DNA of 64,000 nt from Clostridiales bacterium (GTDB taxonomy: Bacteria > Bacillota > Clostridia > Saccharofermentanales > Saccharofermentanaceae). How positions within the stretch are numbered: position 1 is the first letter of the stretch; each line of letters starts with the position of its first letter. A model generated the notes under the pieces. It was not told the DNA's origin. It saw nothing but the letters and a program-made list of their open reading frames with translations, and searched no databases. The DNA is taken from contig JAFXPN010000001.1 in the NCBI GenBank assembly GCA_017527865.1, forward strand, positions 1 through 64,000, in the 5' to 3' direction. The position numbers and the translations under genes were made by a program. This document shows, piece by piece, positions 45,337 to 53,767 of the stretch.

Positions 45337-46399
45337 TGAGACAAAGGCACTGGCCATAACGCAAAGATATGACGAACTGCTGTCATCGATGAGCGATCCT
45401 TCCGTGATCGCGGATCAGGACAGGTATCTTAAGCTTACAAAGGAGCTTTCAGACCTGACGCCGAAAGCGGAGGCTGTAAAGCGGTACTTTAATGCAAAGA
45501 AAGAAGAGCAGGAAGCGCTCGAATTACTGAAAGAGGCCGATGAGGATATACGTAAACTCGCTTCCGAGCAGCTTTCCTTAAGCAAGAAGGTAATCGAAGA
45601 AGAGCAGGAGAAACTGGTTGTCCTTCTTTCCGAAAAGGATCCGAGAGACGAACGGTCGGTCATCATGGAGATAAGAGCCGGCGCGGGCGGAGAGGAAGCC
45701 GCATTGTGCGCCGCGACCCTTTTCCGCATGTATCAGGGTTATTCGGCAAAGAGGGGATTTACGACAGACATCATCGATTATAACGACACGGAGCTCGGAG
45801 GATACAAAGAGATAGTATTCGAGGTGAACGGGCAGGGGGCGTACAGCAGACTCAAGTTCGAGAGCGGGGTTCACAGGATCCAGAGAGTTCCCGTAACCGA
45901 GGCGGGCGGAAGGATACATACATCTACGGCCACGGTCGCCGTGCTTCCGGAAGCGGATGCGACCGATGTCGTCATTAATCCCGATGATCTTAAGATCGAC
46001 AGGTACAGGGCGTCCGGCGCCGGCGGACAGCATATCAACAAGACCTCATCCGCGATAAGGATCACCCATCTGCCGACGGGGATAGTTGTCCAGTGTCAGG
46101 ATGAGAGGAGTCAGTTCGCCAACAGGGAGAAGGCCATGGCCGTTCTTACGAGCCGTCTGTGGGCTATCGCAAAGTCGGGGGATAAAGATGCCGAAGATCA
46201 GAAACGACGCGAACAGGTCGGTACCGGAGACAGGTCGGAGAGGATAAGGACGTATAATTATCACGACGGACGCGTGACTGATCACAGGATAGGCCTTACA
46301 CTGTATAAGCTCGATCAGATCCTCGACGGGGATCTTGATGAGATAGTGGATGCGCTTACCGTGGATCTTGCAGCAAAGAAAGAACAGGAAGAACAGTGA
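45326..46399 (+). CDS. prfA: Peptide chain release factor 1
   Basis: Recognises UAA and UAG and triggers peptide release. ATG 45326 is fixed by GGGGAGGA eight bases upstream, inside the previous gene's end. The 357-residue protein has [20 protein letters not shown], the stop-codon reading motif PVT ([14 protein letters not shown]), the catalytic GGQ in [19 protein letters not shown], and [20 protein letters not shown] near the end. The PxT is the RF1 type, not the SPF of RF2. The next gene (Sua5 fusion) starts across its stop, as in the Firmicutes prfA region, but prmC is missing between them. Confidence 0.98.
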   Translation: MPLDETKALAITQRYDELLSSMSDPSVIADQDRYLKLTKELSDLTPKAEAVKRYFNAKKEEQEALELLKEADEDIRKLASEQLSLSKKVIEEEQEKLVVLLSEKDPRDERSVIMEIRAGAGGEEAALCAATLFRMYQGYSAKRGFTTDIIDYNDTELGGYKEIVFEVNGQGAYSRLKFESGVHRIQRVPVTEAGGRIHTSTATVAVLPEADATDVVINPDDLKIDRYRASGAGGQHINKTSSAIRITHLPTGIVVQCQDERSQFANREKAMAVLTSRLWAIAKSGDKDAEDQKRREQVGTGDRSERIRTYNYHDGRVTDHRIGLTLYKLDQILDGDLDEIVDALTVDLAAKKEQEEQ

Positions 46400-48156
46400 T
46401 GGAAAGAAAGAAGATATATGATACGAGACTGATCAGCCGCAGCGACGAGGAAGGAATTGCCGATGCCGCCGCAGCCATAAGGCGCGGGGAGGTCGTGGCA
46501 TTCCCGACCGAGACGGTCTACGGCCTCGGGGCGGATGCGACAGATCCGCAGGCCGTCAGCAAGATCTTTGAAGCAAAGGGAAGACCTGGCGACAATCCCC
46601 TGATCGTCCATATTGCCGATAAGTCGCAGATCGATATGCTGGTCAGGGATGTTACCCCGGCCGCCCGGGCTCTTATCGATGCGTTCATGCCGGGTCCCAT
46701 TACGGTAATAATGAATAAATCGGATGCTGTTCCCGATATCGTTACGGCGGGTATAGGTACGGTGGGAATAAGGATGCCGTCGCATGAGGTGTGCAATAAG
46801 TTCCTTAAGCTTGCGGGGTGTCCCGTTGCAGCTCCTTCAGCCAATCTGTCCGGAAGTCCGTCACCGACAACGGCGCTCCACGTCATGAATGACATGGACG
46901 GGTACATATATGCCGTGATCGACGGCGGAAGATCGGAAGTCGGACTCGAGTCCACCGTTGTGGATGCGACGGGCGATGTTCCCGTGATCCTGCGGCCCGG
47001 AGCCGTCACTTCGGAGATGATAGATGAGGTCCTTAATGTGAAATCCGAATATGCCGGCGCTTTAAAGCCCGGCGAGGTTCCTGCATCTCCCGGCATGAAA
47101 TACAGGCATTATGCGCCCAGGTGTGAGGTTAAGATACTTACTCTTCCGCAGGACATAGGTGATATCGATCCCGAATCGGATGATCTTGACGACGATAAGA
47201 AGCAGAAGCTGTTTTCCGTTGCATCCCCGTTTATACTTGAGGCATCGAAGATCATCAAAGACCGTCCGTTTGCCAGGATCGGGATATACGCGGGTAGTGA
47301 AGTGGTCTCATTGTTCCGGAAGGCGGGAGATCAGATCCTCTTATCACATTGCGAATTCTATGATTACGGAAAGACCTGTGATGTCAAAGCGGCTTCTCAC
47401 GGACTTTTCGACGGGATGAGAGTGCTCGACAGGCAGGAAGTCGATGTAATACTGGCTTCCGGGTTCAAGGGCAGCGGGCTTGAAGTCGCTTATATGAACA
47501 GGCTCTCCAAAGCAGCAGGTAAAAAGGGGGAAGACGTTCCTTCTGCAGGTTTTGATGGAACTCAAATCAGAATTTCTGACATACCTCTTGATATGTTCAA
47601 CAACGTGTTCACGGCATCCGTTCTCTTTATCAGCGACGAAGATCTGATCCTGGGGGCGTACTGTGAAGGCATAATGACGGATCTGATAAGGCGTAAAGGC
47701 GGTTTCTGTTCTCAAGACGACATGAATACCGCTGCCGAACTGTATGCCGAATCGGCGGGTCTTGCCGCAGAGGACGGATATGCGCCTGACAGGAAGGCGT
47801 GTGACGTATTCAAGGCTAAGACGGGATCAGATATATCCCACCATCTTTCAAGGCGCGCCGGCGTATCGGTCTATGACGCCAATGACCTGATCCTGACGAT
47901 AAACGATGAGCAGGCATTCGGGATACTGAATGCATATCCCGAACTTACCGGCAAAGTTTATTCGCTCAGTTCCTATATGGCATCCAAGGGACTCGTTATA
48001 AAAGGGGACGACGGAAGAGTCGCGTCAGTGTCGCTGACCGAGCCTTCGGAGGATGATACCGATGCATGCGTTCATACGGTGTCTGCTCTCAAAGCCTGGC
48101 TCGAGATATTATTCCCGTATATCATCAAGGATCTCGGCGCAAGAAGGTTCTGTTAG
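46399..48156 (+). CDS. Threonylcarbamoyl-AMP synthase Sua5 fused to an inactive LMW phosphatase-like domain
   Basis: 585 residues. Residues about 8-205 are a YrdC domain that makes threonylcarbamoyl-AMP for tRNA t6A: VVAFPTETVYGLGADATDPQ, KIFEAKGRPGDNPLIVHIAD, CPVAAPSANLSGSPSPT. Residues about 230-385 are the Sua5 C-terminal domain (SPGMKYRHYAPRCEVKIL, SGLEVAYMNRLSKAAG). Residues about 405-585 match LMW phosphatase/YwlE: VLFISDEDLILGAYCEGIM, AESAGLAAEDGYAPDRKA, GSDISHHLSRRAG. In this part the CX5R loop reads S412...L418, so catalysis should be lost. In Bacillus, ywlC and ywlE are separate neighbours. ATG 46399 overlaps the prfA stop; GTG 46396 is an alternative. Confidence 0.9.
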   Translation: MERKKIYDTRLISRSDEEGIADAAAAIRRGEVVAFPTETVYGLGADATDPQAVSKIFEAKGRPGDNPLIVHIADKSQIDMLVRDVTPAARALIDAFMPGPITVIMNKSDAVPDIVTAGIGTVGIRMPSHEVCNKFLKLAGCPVAAPSANLSGSPSPTTALHVMNDMDGYIYAVIDGGRSEVGLESTVVDATGDVPVILRPGAVTSEMIDEVLNVKSEYAGALKPGEVPASPGMKYRHYAPRCEVKILTLPQDIGDIDPESDDLDDDKKQKLFSVASPFILEASKIIKDRPFARIGIYAGSEVVSLFRKAGDQILLSHCEFYDYGKTCDVKAASHGLFDGMRVLDRQEVDVILASGFKGSGLEVAYMNRLSKAAGKKGEDVPSAGFDGTQIRISDIPLDMFNNVFTASVLFISDEDLILGAYCEGIMTDLIRRKGGFCSQDDMNTAAELYAESAGLAAEDGYAPDRKACDVFKAKTGSDISHHLSRRAGVSVYDANDLILTINDEQAFGILNAYPELTGKVYSLSSYMASKGLVIKGDDGRVASVSLTEPSEDDTDACVHTVSALKAWLEILFPYIIKDLGARRFC

Positions 48157-48196
48157 AAGACGGATAAATTGTAACAAAACAATTGTTCTGTTTTTG

Positions 48197-48225
48197 TGGA
48201 CAAATCGATGCCCTGAAGTTATAAT
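48197..48225 (+). promoter_or_regulatory. Sigma-A promoter P1 of rpsF-ssb-rpsR
   Basis: TGGACA (48197-48202), 17 bases, TATAAT (48220-48225): 11 of 12 consensus bases. Predicted leader of about 160 nt before the rpsF ATG. Confidence 0.8.
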
Positions 48226-48284
48226 TGTCTCAAATACAGGTTTTTTGATTATTGACGTTTGATAATTGAGATCGCGAAGATTGC

Positions 48285-48314
48285 TTGACTTTAAGACTTT
48301 TACTGTGTTAACCT
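48285..48314 (+). promoter_or_regulatory. Possible second promoter P2 of rpsF
   Basis: TTGACT (48285-48290) with TTAACC at 17 bases or TAACCT at 18 bases (48308-48314). The -10 is poor. If used, transcription starts at about 48321, at the foot of the first leader hairpin. Confidence 0.4.
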
Positions 48315-48321
48315 TACACTC

Positions 48322-48384
48322 GCCGTTTGTGACGGCATAATCCTTGTTCGGCACTTAAGATGCCGGACCTAATGTCCATAAGGA
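48322..48384 (+). promoter_or_regulatory. rpsF leader structure, candidate S6:S18 autoregulatory element
   Basis: A first hairpin GCCGT-TTGTG-ACGGC (48322-48336) is followed by a nested element. TCCTT (48341-48345) can pair with AAGGA (48380-48384), which is the ribosome binding site; inside lies a 7-bp hairpin TTCGGCA / TGCCGGA (48347-48353 and 48361-48367, one G-U) and an unpaired 12-base strand. A bound S6:S18 complex would lock the site shut. Location and outline match the known rpsF leader class; I could not compare the consensus in detail. Confidence 0.6.
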
Positions 48385-48394
48385 GGTGAAATCT

Positions 48395-48682
48395 ATGGCA
48401 AATCAGTATCAGTTGGTAGTAGTTCTCAACCCTGCCCAGGGCGAGGAGGCTGTAAATGCTCTTATCGAGAGCATCCAGGCTAAGATCGCACAGGCGGGAA
48501 CTGTTGATGCACTTGACAATCTCGGTACCAAGAAGCTCGCTTACGAGATCGACGATGTCAAGGAGGGAACATACGTTAAGGTTCTCTTTACAGCACCCGT
48601 TGAGTTCCCGAGAGAGCTCGAGCGTGTACTTAAGATTACTGCAGGCGTTCTTCGTTTCTTGATTGTCCGCGTCGGTGAGTAA
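48395..48682 (+). CDS. rpsF: 30S ribosomal protein S6
   Basis: S6 forms a heterodimer with S18 in the platform of the small subunit. The 95-residue protein has YQLVVVLNPAQGEEAVNALI at the N-terminus, LDNLGTKKLAYEIDDVKEGT in the middle and the RFLIVRVGE ending of the family. The start is ATG 48395 after AAGGAGGTG; the in-frame GTG at 48386 is part of that site. First gene of the conserved rpsF-ssb-rpsR operon, with a structured leader (48322-48384) that likely mediates feedback by S6:S18. Confidence 0.98.
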   Translation: MANQYQLVVVLNPAQGEEAVNALIESIQAKIAQAGTVDALDNLGTKKLAYEIDDVKEGTYVKVLFTAPVEFPRELERVLKITAGVLRFLIVRVGE

Positions 48683-48705
48683 AATTCCGGACACGGAGGA
48701 AGAAC

Positions 48706-49275
48706 ATGAACAAAGTTATCTTGATCGGAAGACTTACAAAGGATCCTGAGGTGAAGAATACCGCTTCCCAGGTTACGGTATGCAGATTTTCTGTCGCGGT
48801 AGACAGAAGGTTTAAGGATCAGAACGGTCAGCGTCAGACTGATTTTATCAACTGTGTCGCATGGAGACAGACAGCGAACTTCATAAGCTCTTATTTCCAT
48901 AAGGGTTCGAGGATCGCGGTGGTCGGAAGCATACAGACGAGAAATTATGATGACAACAACGGACAGAAGCACTATGTTACCGAGGTAGTCGTAGATGAAG
49001 CCGAGTTTGTTGAATCATCCGGTTCCGGTAGCAACGGTTCTTCACAGGGGAACGGCGGTTACGGCAGCGGATACGGCAATAACAACGGCAACGGCGGAAG
49101 CTTTAACAGATCTTCACAGGAGAGAGCTCCTGCCGATTCGACTGCAGCCTCTGCCCCTACTGCGCCTAACAGGCAGATCGTACCCGAATCATCGGGCGAT
49201 TCGTTCCAGGGATCTGACGACGATATGAGCCTTCCTTTCCCGATCGATGACGACACGGGAAATCTTAGTTTCTAA
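48706..49275 (+). CDS. ssb: Single-stranded DNA-binding protein
   Basis: Coats and protects single-stranded DNA in replication and repair. The 189-residue product starts MNKVILIGRLTKDPEVKNTA and has INCVAWRQTANFISSYFHKG in its OB fold (about 1-105). A Gly/Asn/Ser-rich linker (about 106-160) follows, then an acidic end: DDDMSLPFPIDDD and finally TGNLSF. The usual tip DDDIPF is not at the end; a related SLPF lies about 11 residues inside, and the last residues are NLSF. It lies between rpsF and rpsR, the standard order. Start supported by CGGAGGA. Confidence 0.97.
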   Translation: MNKVILIGRLTKDPEVKNTASQVTVCRFSVAVDRRFKDQNGQRQTDFINCVAWRQTANFISSYFHKGSRIAVVGSIQTRNYDDNNGQKHYVTEVVVDEAEFVESSGSGSNGSSQGNGGYGSGYGNNNGNGGSFNRSSQERAPADSTAASAPTAPNRQIVPESSGDSFQGSDDDMSLPFPIDDDTGNLSF

Positions 49276-49298
49276 CTTATTAATCAAGGAGTAAAAAA

Positions 49299-49577
49299 AT
49301 GGCTGAGAACAAAGAGAGAGAACCCAGGGCAGCACGCGAGTTCGGCAATGCCCCTATGAGACCCAGAAGAAACAGAAGGAAGACATGTTCTTTCTGCGCC
49401 GAGAAGGTTGAGCAGATCGATTTCCTCGATACCGCAAGACTTGGCAAGTACATCTCTGAGAGAGGCAAGATCCTTCCCAGAAGAATGACAGGTACATGCG
49501 CAGCGCATCAGAGAGAGCTTACGACAGCGATCAAGCGTGCCCGTCAGATTGCACTTCTCCCTTATGATGCAGGCTGA
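49299..49577 (+). CDS. rpsR: 30S ribosomal protein S18
   Basis: Partner of S6 on the 30S platform. The 92-residue protein has [20 protein letters not shown], then [20 protein letters not shown] and [20 protein letters not shown], all S18 features. It keeps the zinc-ribbon ligands: C-x-x-C in TCSFC and C-x-x-H in TCAAH, so it is the zinc-binding (C+) type. Last gene of the rpsF operon; a terminator follows at 49621-49648. Strong AAGGAG ribosome binding site. Confidence 0.98.
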   Translation: MAENKEREPRAAREFGNAPMRPRRNRRKTCSFCAEKVEQIDFLDTARLGKYISERGKILPRRMTGTCAAHQRELTTAIKRARQIALLPYDAG

Positions 49578-49620
49578 TCCTGACATCAAGTCGTAAATAC
49601 CTGACAGGTGGTATATAATG

Positions 49621-49648
49621 AACGGGCACCCTAAGCGGTGCCCGTTTT
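49621..49648 (+). terminator. Terminator after rpsR
   Basis: A 10-base arm AACGGGCACC (49621-49630) pairs with GGTGCCCGTT (49637-49646), with a short run of T residues. It separates the rpsF operon from rplI-dnaB; read-through may still feed the next operon. Confidence 0.8.
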
Positions 49649-49676
49649 GCGCCTGTTATGCGGATAGGAGGAAAGT

Positions 49677-50120
49677 ATGAAGGTTATTCTTTTACAGGAC
49701 ATTAAAGGTCTCGGCAAAGAGGGACAGGTCGTTGAAGTGAGCGACGGATACGGCAGGAATTATCTGCTCAAGAAGAAGCTTGCCAAAGAGTCTTCGGCAG
49801 CGAACATGAACGAAGTAAAGCTGAAGCAGGGAGCCCGTGCGGAGCACGAGAAGAGAGCTTTGGAGGCTGCACAGGCGCTTAAGGACGACTTGGGAGGCAA
49901 GTCCTTCACGCTTAAGATGAAGTGCGGCGAGGGCGGAAAGCTCTATGGCGCGGTTACTTCTGCCGATGTTGCCGATGAGCTTAAGAAGAACGGTTACGAC
50001 ATAGAGAAGAAGCAGGTAGTTATCAATACGCCTATCAAGAGCGTCGGTACATTCGGAGTCAGGATCAAGCTCCATCCGAAGGTCTCATGTGAGATCAACA
50101 TGAATATCGAGGCGCTCTGA
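49677..50120 (+). CDS. rplI: 50S ribosomal protein L9
   Basis: L9 binds 23S rRNA at the base of the L1 stalk and helps reading-frame fidelity. The 147-residue protein has MKVILLQDIKGLGKEGQVVE, SDGYGRNYLLKKKLAKES, the long connecting helix region (KQGARAEHEKRALEAAQALK) and VKLHP-type end (IKLHPKVSCEINMNI). AGGAGG lies just before ATG 49677. The stop overlaps the dnaB start (TGATG), the typical rplI-dnaB pair of Firmicutes. Confidence 0.98.
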   Translation: MKVILLQDIKGLGKEGQVVEVSDGYGRNYLLKKKLAKESSAANMNEVKLKQGARAEHEKRALEAAQALKDDLGGKSFTLKMKCGEGGKLYGAVTSADVADELKKNGYDIEKKQVVINTPIKSVGTFGVRIKLHPKVSCEINMNIEAL

Positions 50121-51727
50121 TGTCAGAACGCGATCTTAACGACAATCTGGCCGGCGCCGGTCCGCAGACATCATATAATGTGACAGAAGCCGAGAAGGCG
50201 GTCCTTTGCCTTTGCATGAGGTCAAAGGAGGCGCTTGAGAATTCCCTGGTGAACAGTCTTGTTCCCGGTGATTTTGTCGATCCGCGTCATGCTGCGATAT
50301 ACGGCGTGATACTTGACATGTATCTTAAGAATCAGACCGTAAACAGGGTATCCGTCTGTGAACGCTTAAGGTCATCCCCGGATAAAGCGTTGAGATCGGT
50401 GAGCGATGAATATGTTTATGCAGTAGCCAATAACAATGCGGTCATATCGGCACTCGATTCATACGTTGAGGTCGTTTCAAGAAACAGTCAGTCGAGAAAG
50501 CTCATTAATGTACTGAATGAACTTCAGAGCATTGCGGCCAAGAGGGAAGCTTCGGTCAATGACATTGCCGATATGGGCATCTCAAAGCTCAACATGCTCA
50601 AGGTCAAAGATGAATCCGAAGGATTTGAGGATCTTAAGACGATACTTACCCGTAATTTCATCGAGTTGAAGGAAGCGGCGTTCGGCAACGGAACGCACAG
50701 GGAAGTTAAGACGGGTTTCTCTTATCTTGACAGTGTAACGGGCGGCTTTAAGCCCGGAACCGTTAATGTCATAGCGGCAAGACCCGGTATAGGTAAGACT
50801 GCTCTTGCCCTTAATATCGCCGTTAATGTTGCTGAGATGTATTCGAAGACCGTTGCGATATTCTCTCTCGAGATGAGCAAGAGCGAGATGGCAAACAGGA
50901 TACTTGCATCGAGATCGCGTACTGATTACAAGGCAATCGAGCGCGCTACGATAACCCGCGAGGAAGAAGATGAGATAAGCTCCGTTCTCGAGAGACTTTC
51001 TCCGCTGCCGATCTATATCGATGAGAAGACTGATACCAATCCTGTGGATATCAGGGCAAAGTGTCAGGAACTGATGGCAAAGACGACTCTTTCTCTTGTC
51101 ATCATCGATTATCTCCAGCTTATGAGTTTTCCGGGCAAAGGCTTCGGATCGAGACAGAATGAGGTGGCAGAGATATCAAGATCGCTCAAGGTGCTCGCAA
51201 AGGATCTTCAGGTTCCTGTTATCGCATTGTCACAGCTCAACAGAGGCGTCGAGAACAGAGATGAAGAAGATCAGGTCCCAAGGCTTGCCGATATCAGGGA
51301 ATCCGGTGCTATAGAGCAGGATGCCGACTGTGTAATCTTTATCCACAGACCCAAGGCAAAGAGCAAGGGTGACGGCGAAGGTGATGAGCCTAAGACGAAG
51401 ATTCAGGATGCTCAGCTTATCGTGGCAAAGAACAGACACGGTGAGACCGCGACCTGTTATGTAAAGTGGTTTGGAGCCAAGACATTGTTCTTCGAGCCGG
51501 ACAGGAAGGATGAGCCTAAGGATCCCAAGGGAGGCGGATCTTCATATACCGCCAAGGCTCCTCAGGACAGAGCCTCGTCGGATTATCACTTTGATGATGA
51601 GGATGTTCCTCCCGAACCCATAGATGACTATCCCGAGCCTTCGGATCCCGATGAATACGAGAACGAGCAGAATTCGGATTTCTTTGCATCTGATTCACAT
51701 AACGATATGCCTGACGGATTTTATTGA
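50120..51727 (+). CDS. dnaB: Replicative DNA helicase
   Basis: The hexameric 5'-3' helicase of the replication fork. The 535-residue protein has the N-terminal domain (residues about 18-120, EAEKAVLCLCMRSKEALENS), Walker A ARPGIGKTALALNIAVNVA, TVAIFSLEMSKSEMANRILA, Walker B LVIIDYLQLM, and the DnaB4 IALSQLNRGVENRDEED and IRESGAIEQDADCVIFIHRP. No intein is present. The last 75 residues are a long acidic, Pro/Asp-rich tail (residues about 460-535) not seen in E. coli DnaB. It overlaps rplI and tilS by one base each (TGATG). Confidence 0.98.
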   Translation: MSERDLNDNLAGAGPQTSYNVTEAEKAVLCLCMRSKEALENSLVNSLVPGDFVDPRHAAIYGVILDMYLKNQTVNRVSVCERLRSSPDKALRSVSDEYVYAVANNNAVISALDSYVEVVSRNSQSRKLINVLNELQSIAAKREASVNDIADMGISKLNMLKVKDESEGFEDLKTILTRNFIELKEAAFGNGTHREVKTGFSYLDSVTGGFKPGTVNVIAARPGIGKTALALNIAVNVAEMYSKTVAIFSLEMSKSEMANRILASRSRTDYKAIERATITREEEDEISSVLERLSPLPIYIDEKTDTNPVDIRAKCQELMAKTTLSLVIIDYLQLMSFPGKGFGSRQNEVAEISRSLKVLAKDLQVPVIALSQLNRGVENRDEEDQVPRLADIRESGAIEQDADCVIFIHRPKAKSKGDGEGDEPKTKIQDAQLIVAKNRHGETATCYVKWFGAKTLFFEPDRKDEPKDPKGGGSSYTAKAPQDRASSDYHFDDEDVPPEPIDDYPEPSDPDEYENEQNSDFFASDSHNDMPDGFY

Positions 51728-53244
51728 TGGCTTTGTCAGGATTTGCGGCAAGGATCTACGATCATTGTAATAAGTACGGTCTTCTTACGGATACCGGAGC
51801 GATAGTCTGCGGGCTGTCGGGAGGGCCGGATTCCGTTGCTCTGATCAGCGTTCTTCATGAATTGACCGAAGAGTATGAAGATCTGCCGTTGATATTCGCC
51901 GTACACGTAAATCACGGTCTCCGCGATAATGCGGATAATGATGAGAAACTCTGTATACGCCTATGTGAGGATCTTTGCATACCGTTAAAAGTCTTTCATT
52001 TTGACGTAAGAGCGGAATCCAAGTCGATGGGAAGAGGCCTTGAGGAGACGGGCAGATTATTAAGATACCGCGCGTTCAATGAATATGCGGACGAGATAAG
52101 CAGGGATCTTGATATGCCCGGGAAAAAGGTCAGGATCGCAACCGCCCACCACAAGGGAGACCTTGCGGAGACGTTTATGATGAATCTTTACAGAGGCGCG
52201 GGATTGGACGGTCTCACTGCAATGACAGGTGATCCCGGGATAATAAGGCCGCTGCTCGGATCTTCCAAGGAAGAGATATTAAGATATCTTGGCGGCGGTA
52301 ATATCCTTTTCGCGACGGATGAGACTAACTTTCAGAGTGATTATACGAGGAATAAATGGCGTAACGATATCTTCCCGCTTATAGGCGAAGTGTCTGTCAA
52401 AGACCCGCAGGAAGCTGTTTATGATACATATATGCTGCTGAAGGCCGATGCCGATTATCTTAAGGAAACCGCGCGGCAGGAATTTGAAAGGATCCGTGTT
52501 AAAGAGGGCGGGCACATCTTTATTGACGGTTCCTGCATCAGCGGACTTCATGAAGCGGTTGTGACCCACATCATAAGGATGTTGTGGAAAGATACATTCG
52601 GAAGTCTCACCGACTTTGAGAACAAGCATGTCGATATAGTAAGGGAGCTCGCTGCGGCAAAAGACGGTACAAGGTATGCCGATATGCCGTTCGGGAGGAT
52701 GTGTGTTTGCACGGAAGGCCTTATCGGATTCTGCCCCGGAGACGGGAAGGACGGTCTTTCCTGCGCGATGTCGACTTATATGGGTTTTCCTGCGGCCCTT
52801 GCCGACCTTGATATTGAAGTCTGCGCCGCCGATCTTTCTTCCGGTCCGAAGACGGTATTCCTAGAGGATCCGGGAGTGCTGATATCGGTCTCAATCGTTG
52901 AGAATAACGACGCAATAGTATATAATACTCATTCGTGGGTCTGTGCAGCGGATTCCCTGAGGATAACTGCGCAGCCTCTCGAAGGAACCTTCAGAAGAGC
53001 AGGAAGCCTGTATTCCAAGGATATCAGGAAGATCCTGTCTGATATGAAGGTTCCGAGAGATGCCAGATCTCATCTGATCTCGGTCCGCAAGGATGATGAG
53101 ATCCTGTGGATCCCCGGAATAGGCCATGCCAAGGGCTTTATATCGGAAAGATCCAGAGAACTCTGGCTTAAAGAAGACGGTAATTCCGGAAAAGCCCGGC
53201 TTATAAAGATCGAGCTTGCGAGGAAAGGAGATATGCTTGGATAG
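51727..53244 (+). CDS. tilS: tRNA(Ile)-lysidine synthase
   Basis: Modifies C34 of tRNA-Ile(CAU) to lysidine, so AUA is read as isoleucine. The 505-residue PP-loop enzyme has the P-loop CGLSGGPDSVALISVLHEL, HVNHGLRDNADNDEKL, and ATAHHKGDLAETFMMNLYRG with GAGLDGLTAM. The C-terminal region (KDIRKILSDMKVPRDARSHL, then DEILWIPGIGHAKGF) has the TilS C-terminal substrate-recognition pattern. ATG 51727 overlaps the dnaB stop. tilS-hpt-ftsH is the usual Firmicutes order. Confidence 0.97.
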   Translation: MALSGFAARIYDHCNKYGLLTDTGAIVCGLSGGPDSVALISVLHELTEEYEDLPLIFAVHVNHGLRDNADNDEKLCIRLCEDLCIPLKVFHFDVRAESKSMGRGLEETGRLLRYRAFNEYADEISRDLDMPGKKVRIATAHHKGDLAETFMMNLYRGAGLDGLTAMTGDPGIIRPLLGSSKEEILRYLGGGNILFATDETNFQSDYTRNKWRNDIFPLIGEVSVKDPQEAVYDTYMLLKADADYLKETARQEFERIRVKEGGHIFIDGSCISGLHEAVVTHIIRMLWKDTFGSLTDFENKHVDIVRELAAAKDGTRYADMPFGRMCVCTEGLIGFCPGDGKDGLSCAMSTYMGFPAALADLDIEVCAADLSSGPKTVFLEDPGVLISVSIVENNDAIVYNTHSWVCAADSLRITAQPLEGTFRRAGSLYSKDIRKILSDMKVPRDARSHLISVRKDDEILWIPGIGHAKGFISERSRELWLKEDGNSGKARLIKIELARKGDMLG

Positions 53245-53767
53245 ATTTGAGTCCTTCATCTCCGAGGAGGAGATCAAACAGAAGGTTAAGCAGATCGCTG
53301 CGAAGATAAGCAGTGATTATGAGGGAGAATCTTTATTTGTCATAGGAGTCCTTACGGGGGCATTCATTTTCACGGCCGATCTTGTCAGAGAACTTACCGT
53401 TGATGTGGAAGGCATAGATTTCATCCAGATCTCGAGCTATCAGGGTGACCGTTCAACAGGCAACTTTGTGTTTAAGAAAGATATCTCCAGTGATATTTCC
53501 GGTAAGAACATCCTCCTCGTAGAAGATATCATCGATACCGGAAGGACATTGAAGAAGCTTAAGGAGATGCTCTTAACGAGAAATCCCAGATCGATAAAGA
53601 TCTGTACCGCGTGCGATAAGCCGAGCAGAAGGGTTACGGAACTCGTACCCGATTATAATTGTTTTACCATACCTGATAAGTTTATCGTAGGGTACGGACT
53701 CGATTATGACGGCGTTTACCGCGATTTTAAAGATATCAGGATAGTGAGGCCGGAGAATGAGCAATAA
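53237..53767 (+). CDS. hpt: Hypoxanthine phosphoribosyltransferase
   Basis: Salvages hypoxanthine and guanine with PRPP. The start appears to be TTG 53237, six bases after GGAAAGGAG (53222-53230); no ATG is in frame near by, and the nearest ATG (53233) belongs to tilS. The 176-residue product has the PRPP motif NILLVEDIIDTGRTLKKL and the family's IPDKFIVGYGLDYDGVYRDF near the end, plus IGVLTGAFIFTADLVREL. It overlaps tilS by 8 bases and ftsH by 11, so translation of the three is linked. A second purine salvage enzyme, xpt, lies 3.3 kb on. Confidence 0.96.
   Translation: MDRFESFISEEEIKQKVKQIAAKISSDYEGESLFVIGVLTGAFIFTADLVRELTVDVEGIDFIQISSYQGDRSTGNFVFKKDISSDISGKNILLVEDIIDTGRTLKKLKEMLLTRNPRSIKICTACDKPSRRVTELVPDYNCFTIPDKFIVGYGLDYDGVYRDFKDIRIVRPENEQ

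Noticed and set aside
49614..49619. TATAAT before the rpsR terminator as a promoter of rplI
   Set aside because: No matching -35, and the terminator hairpin would directly follow the start.
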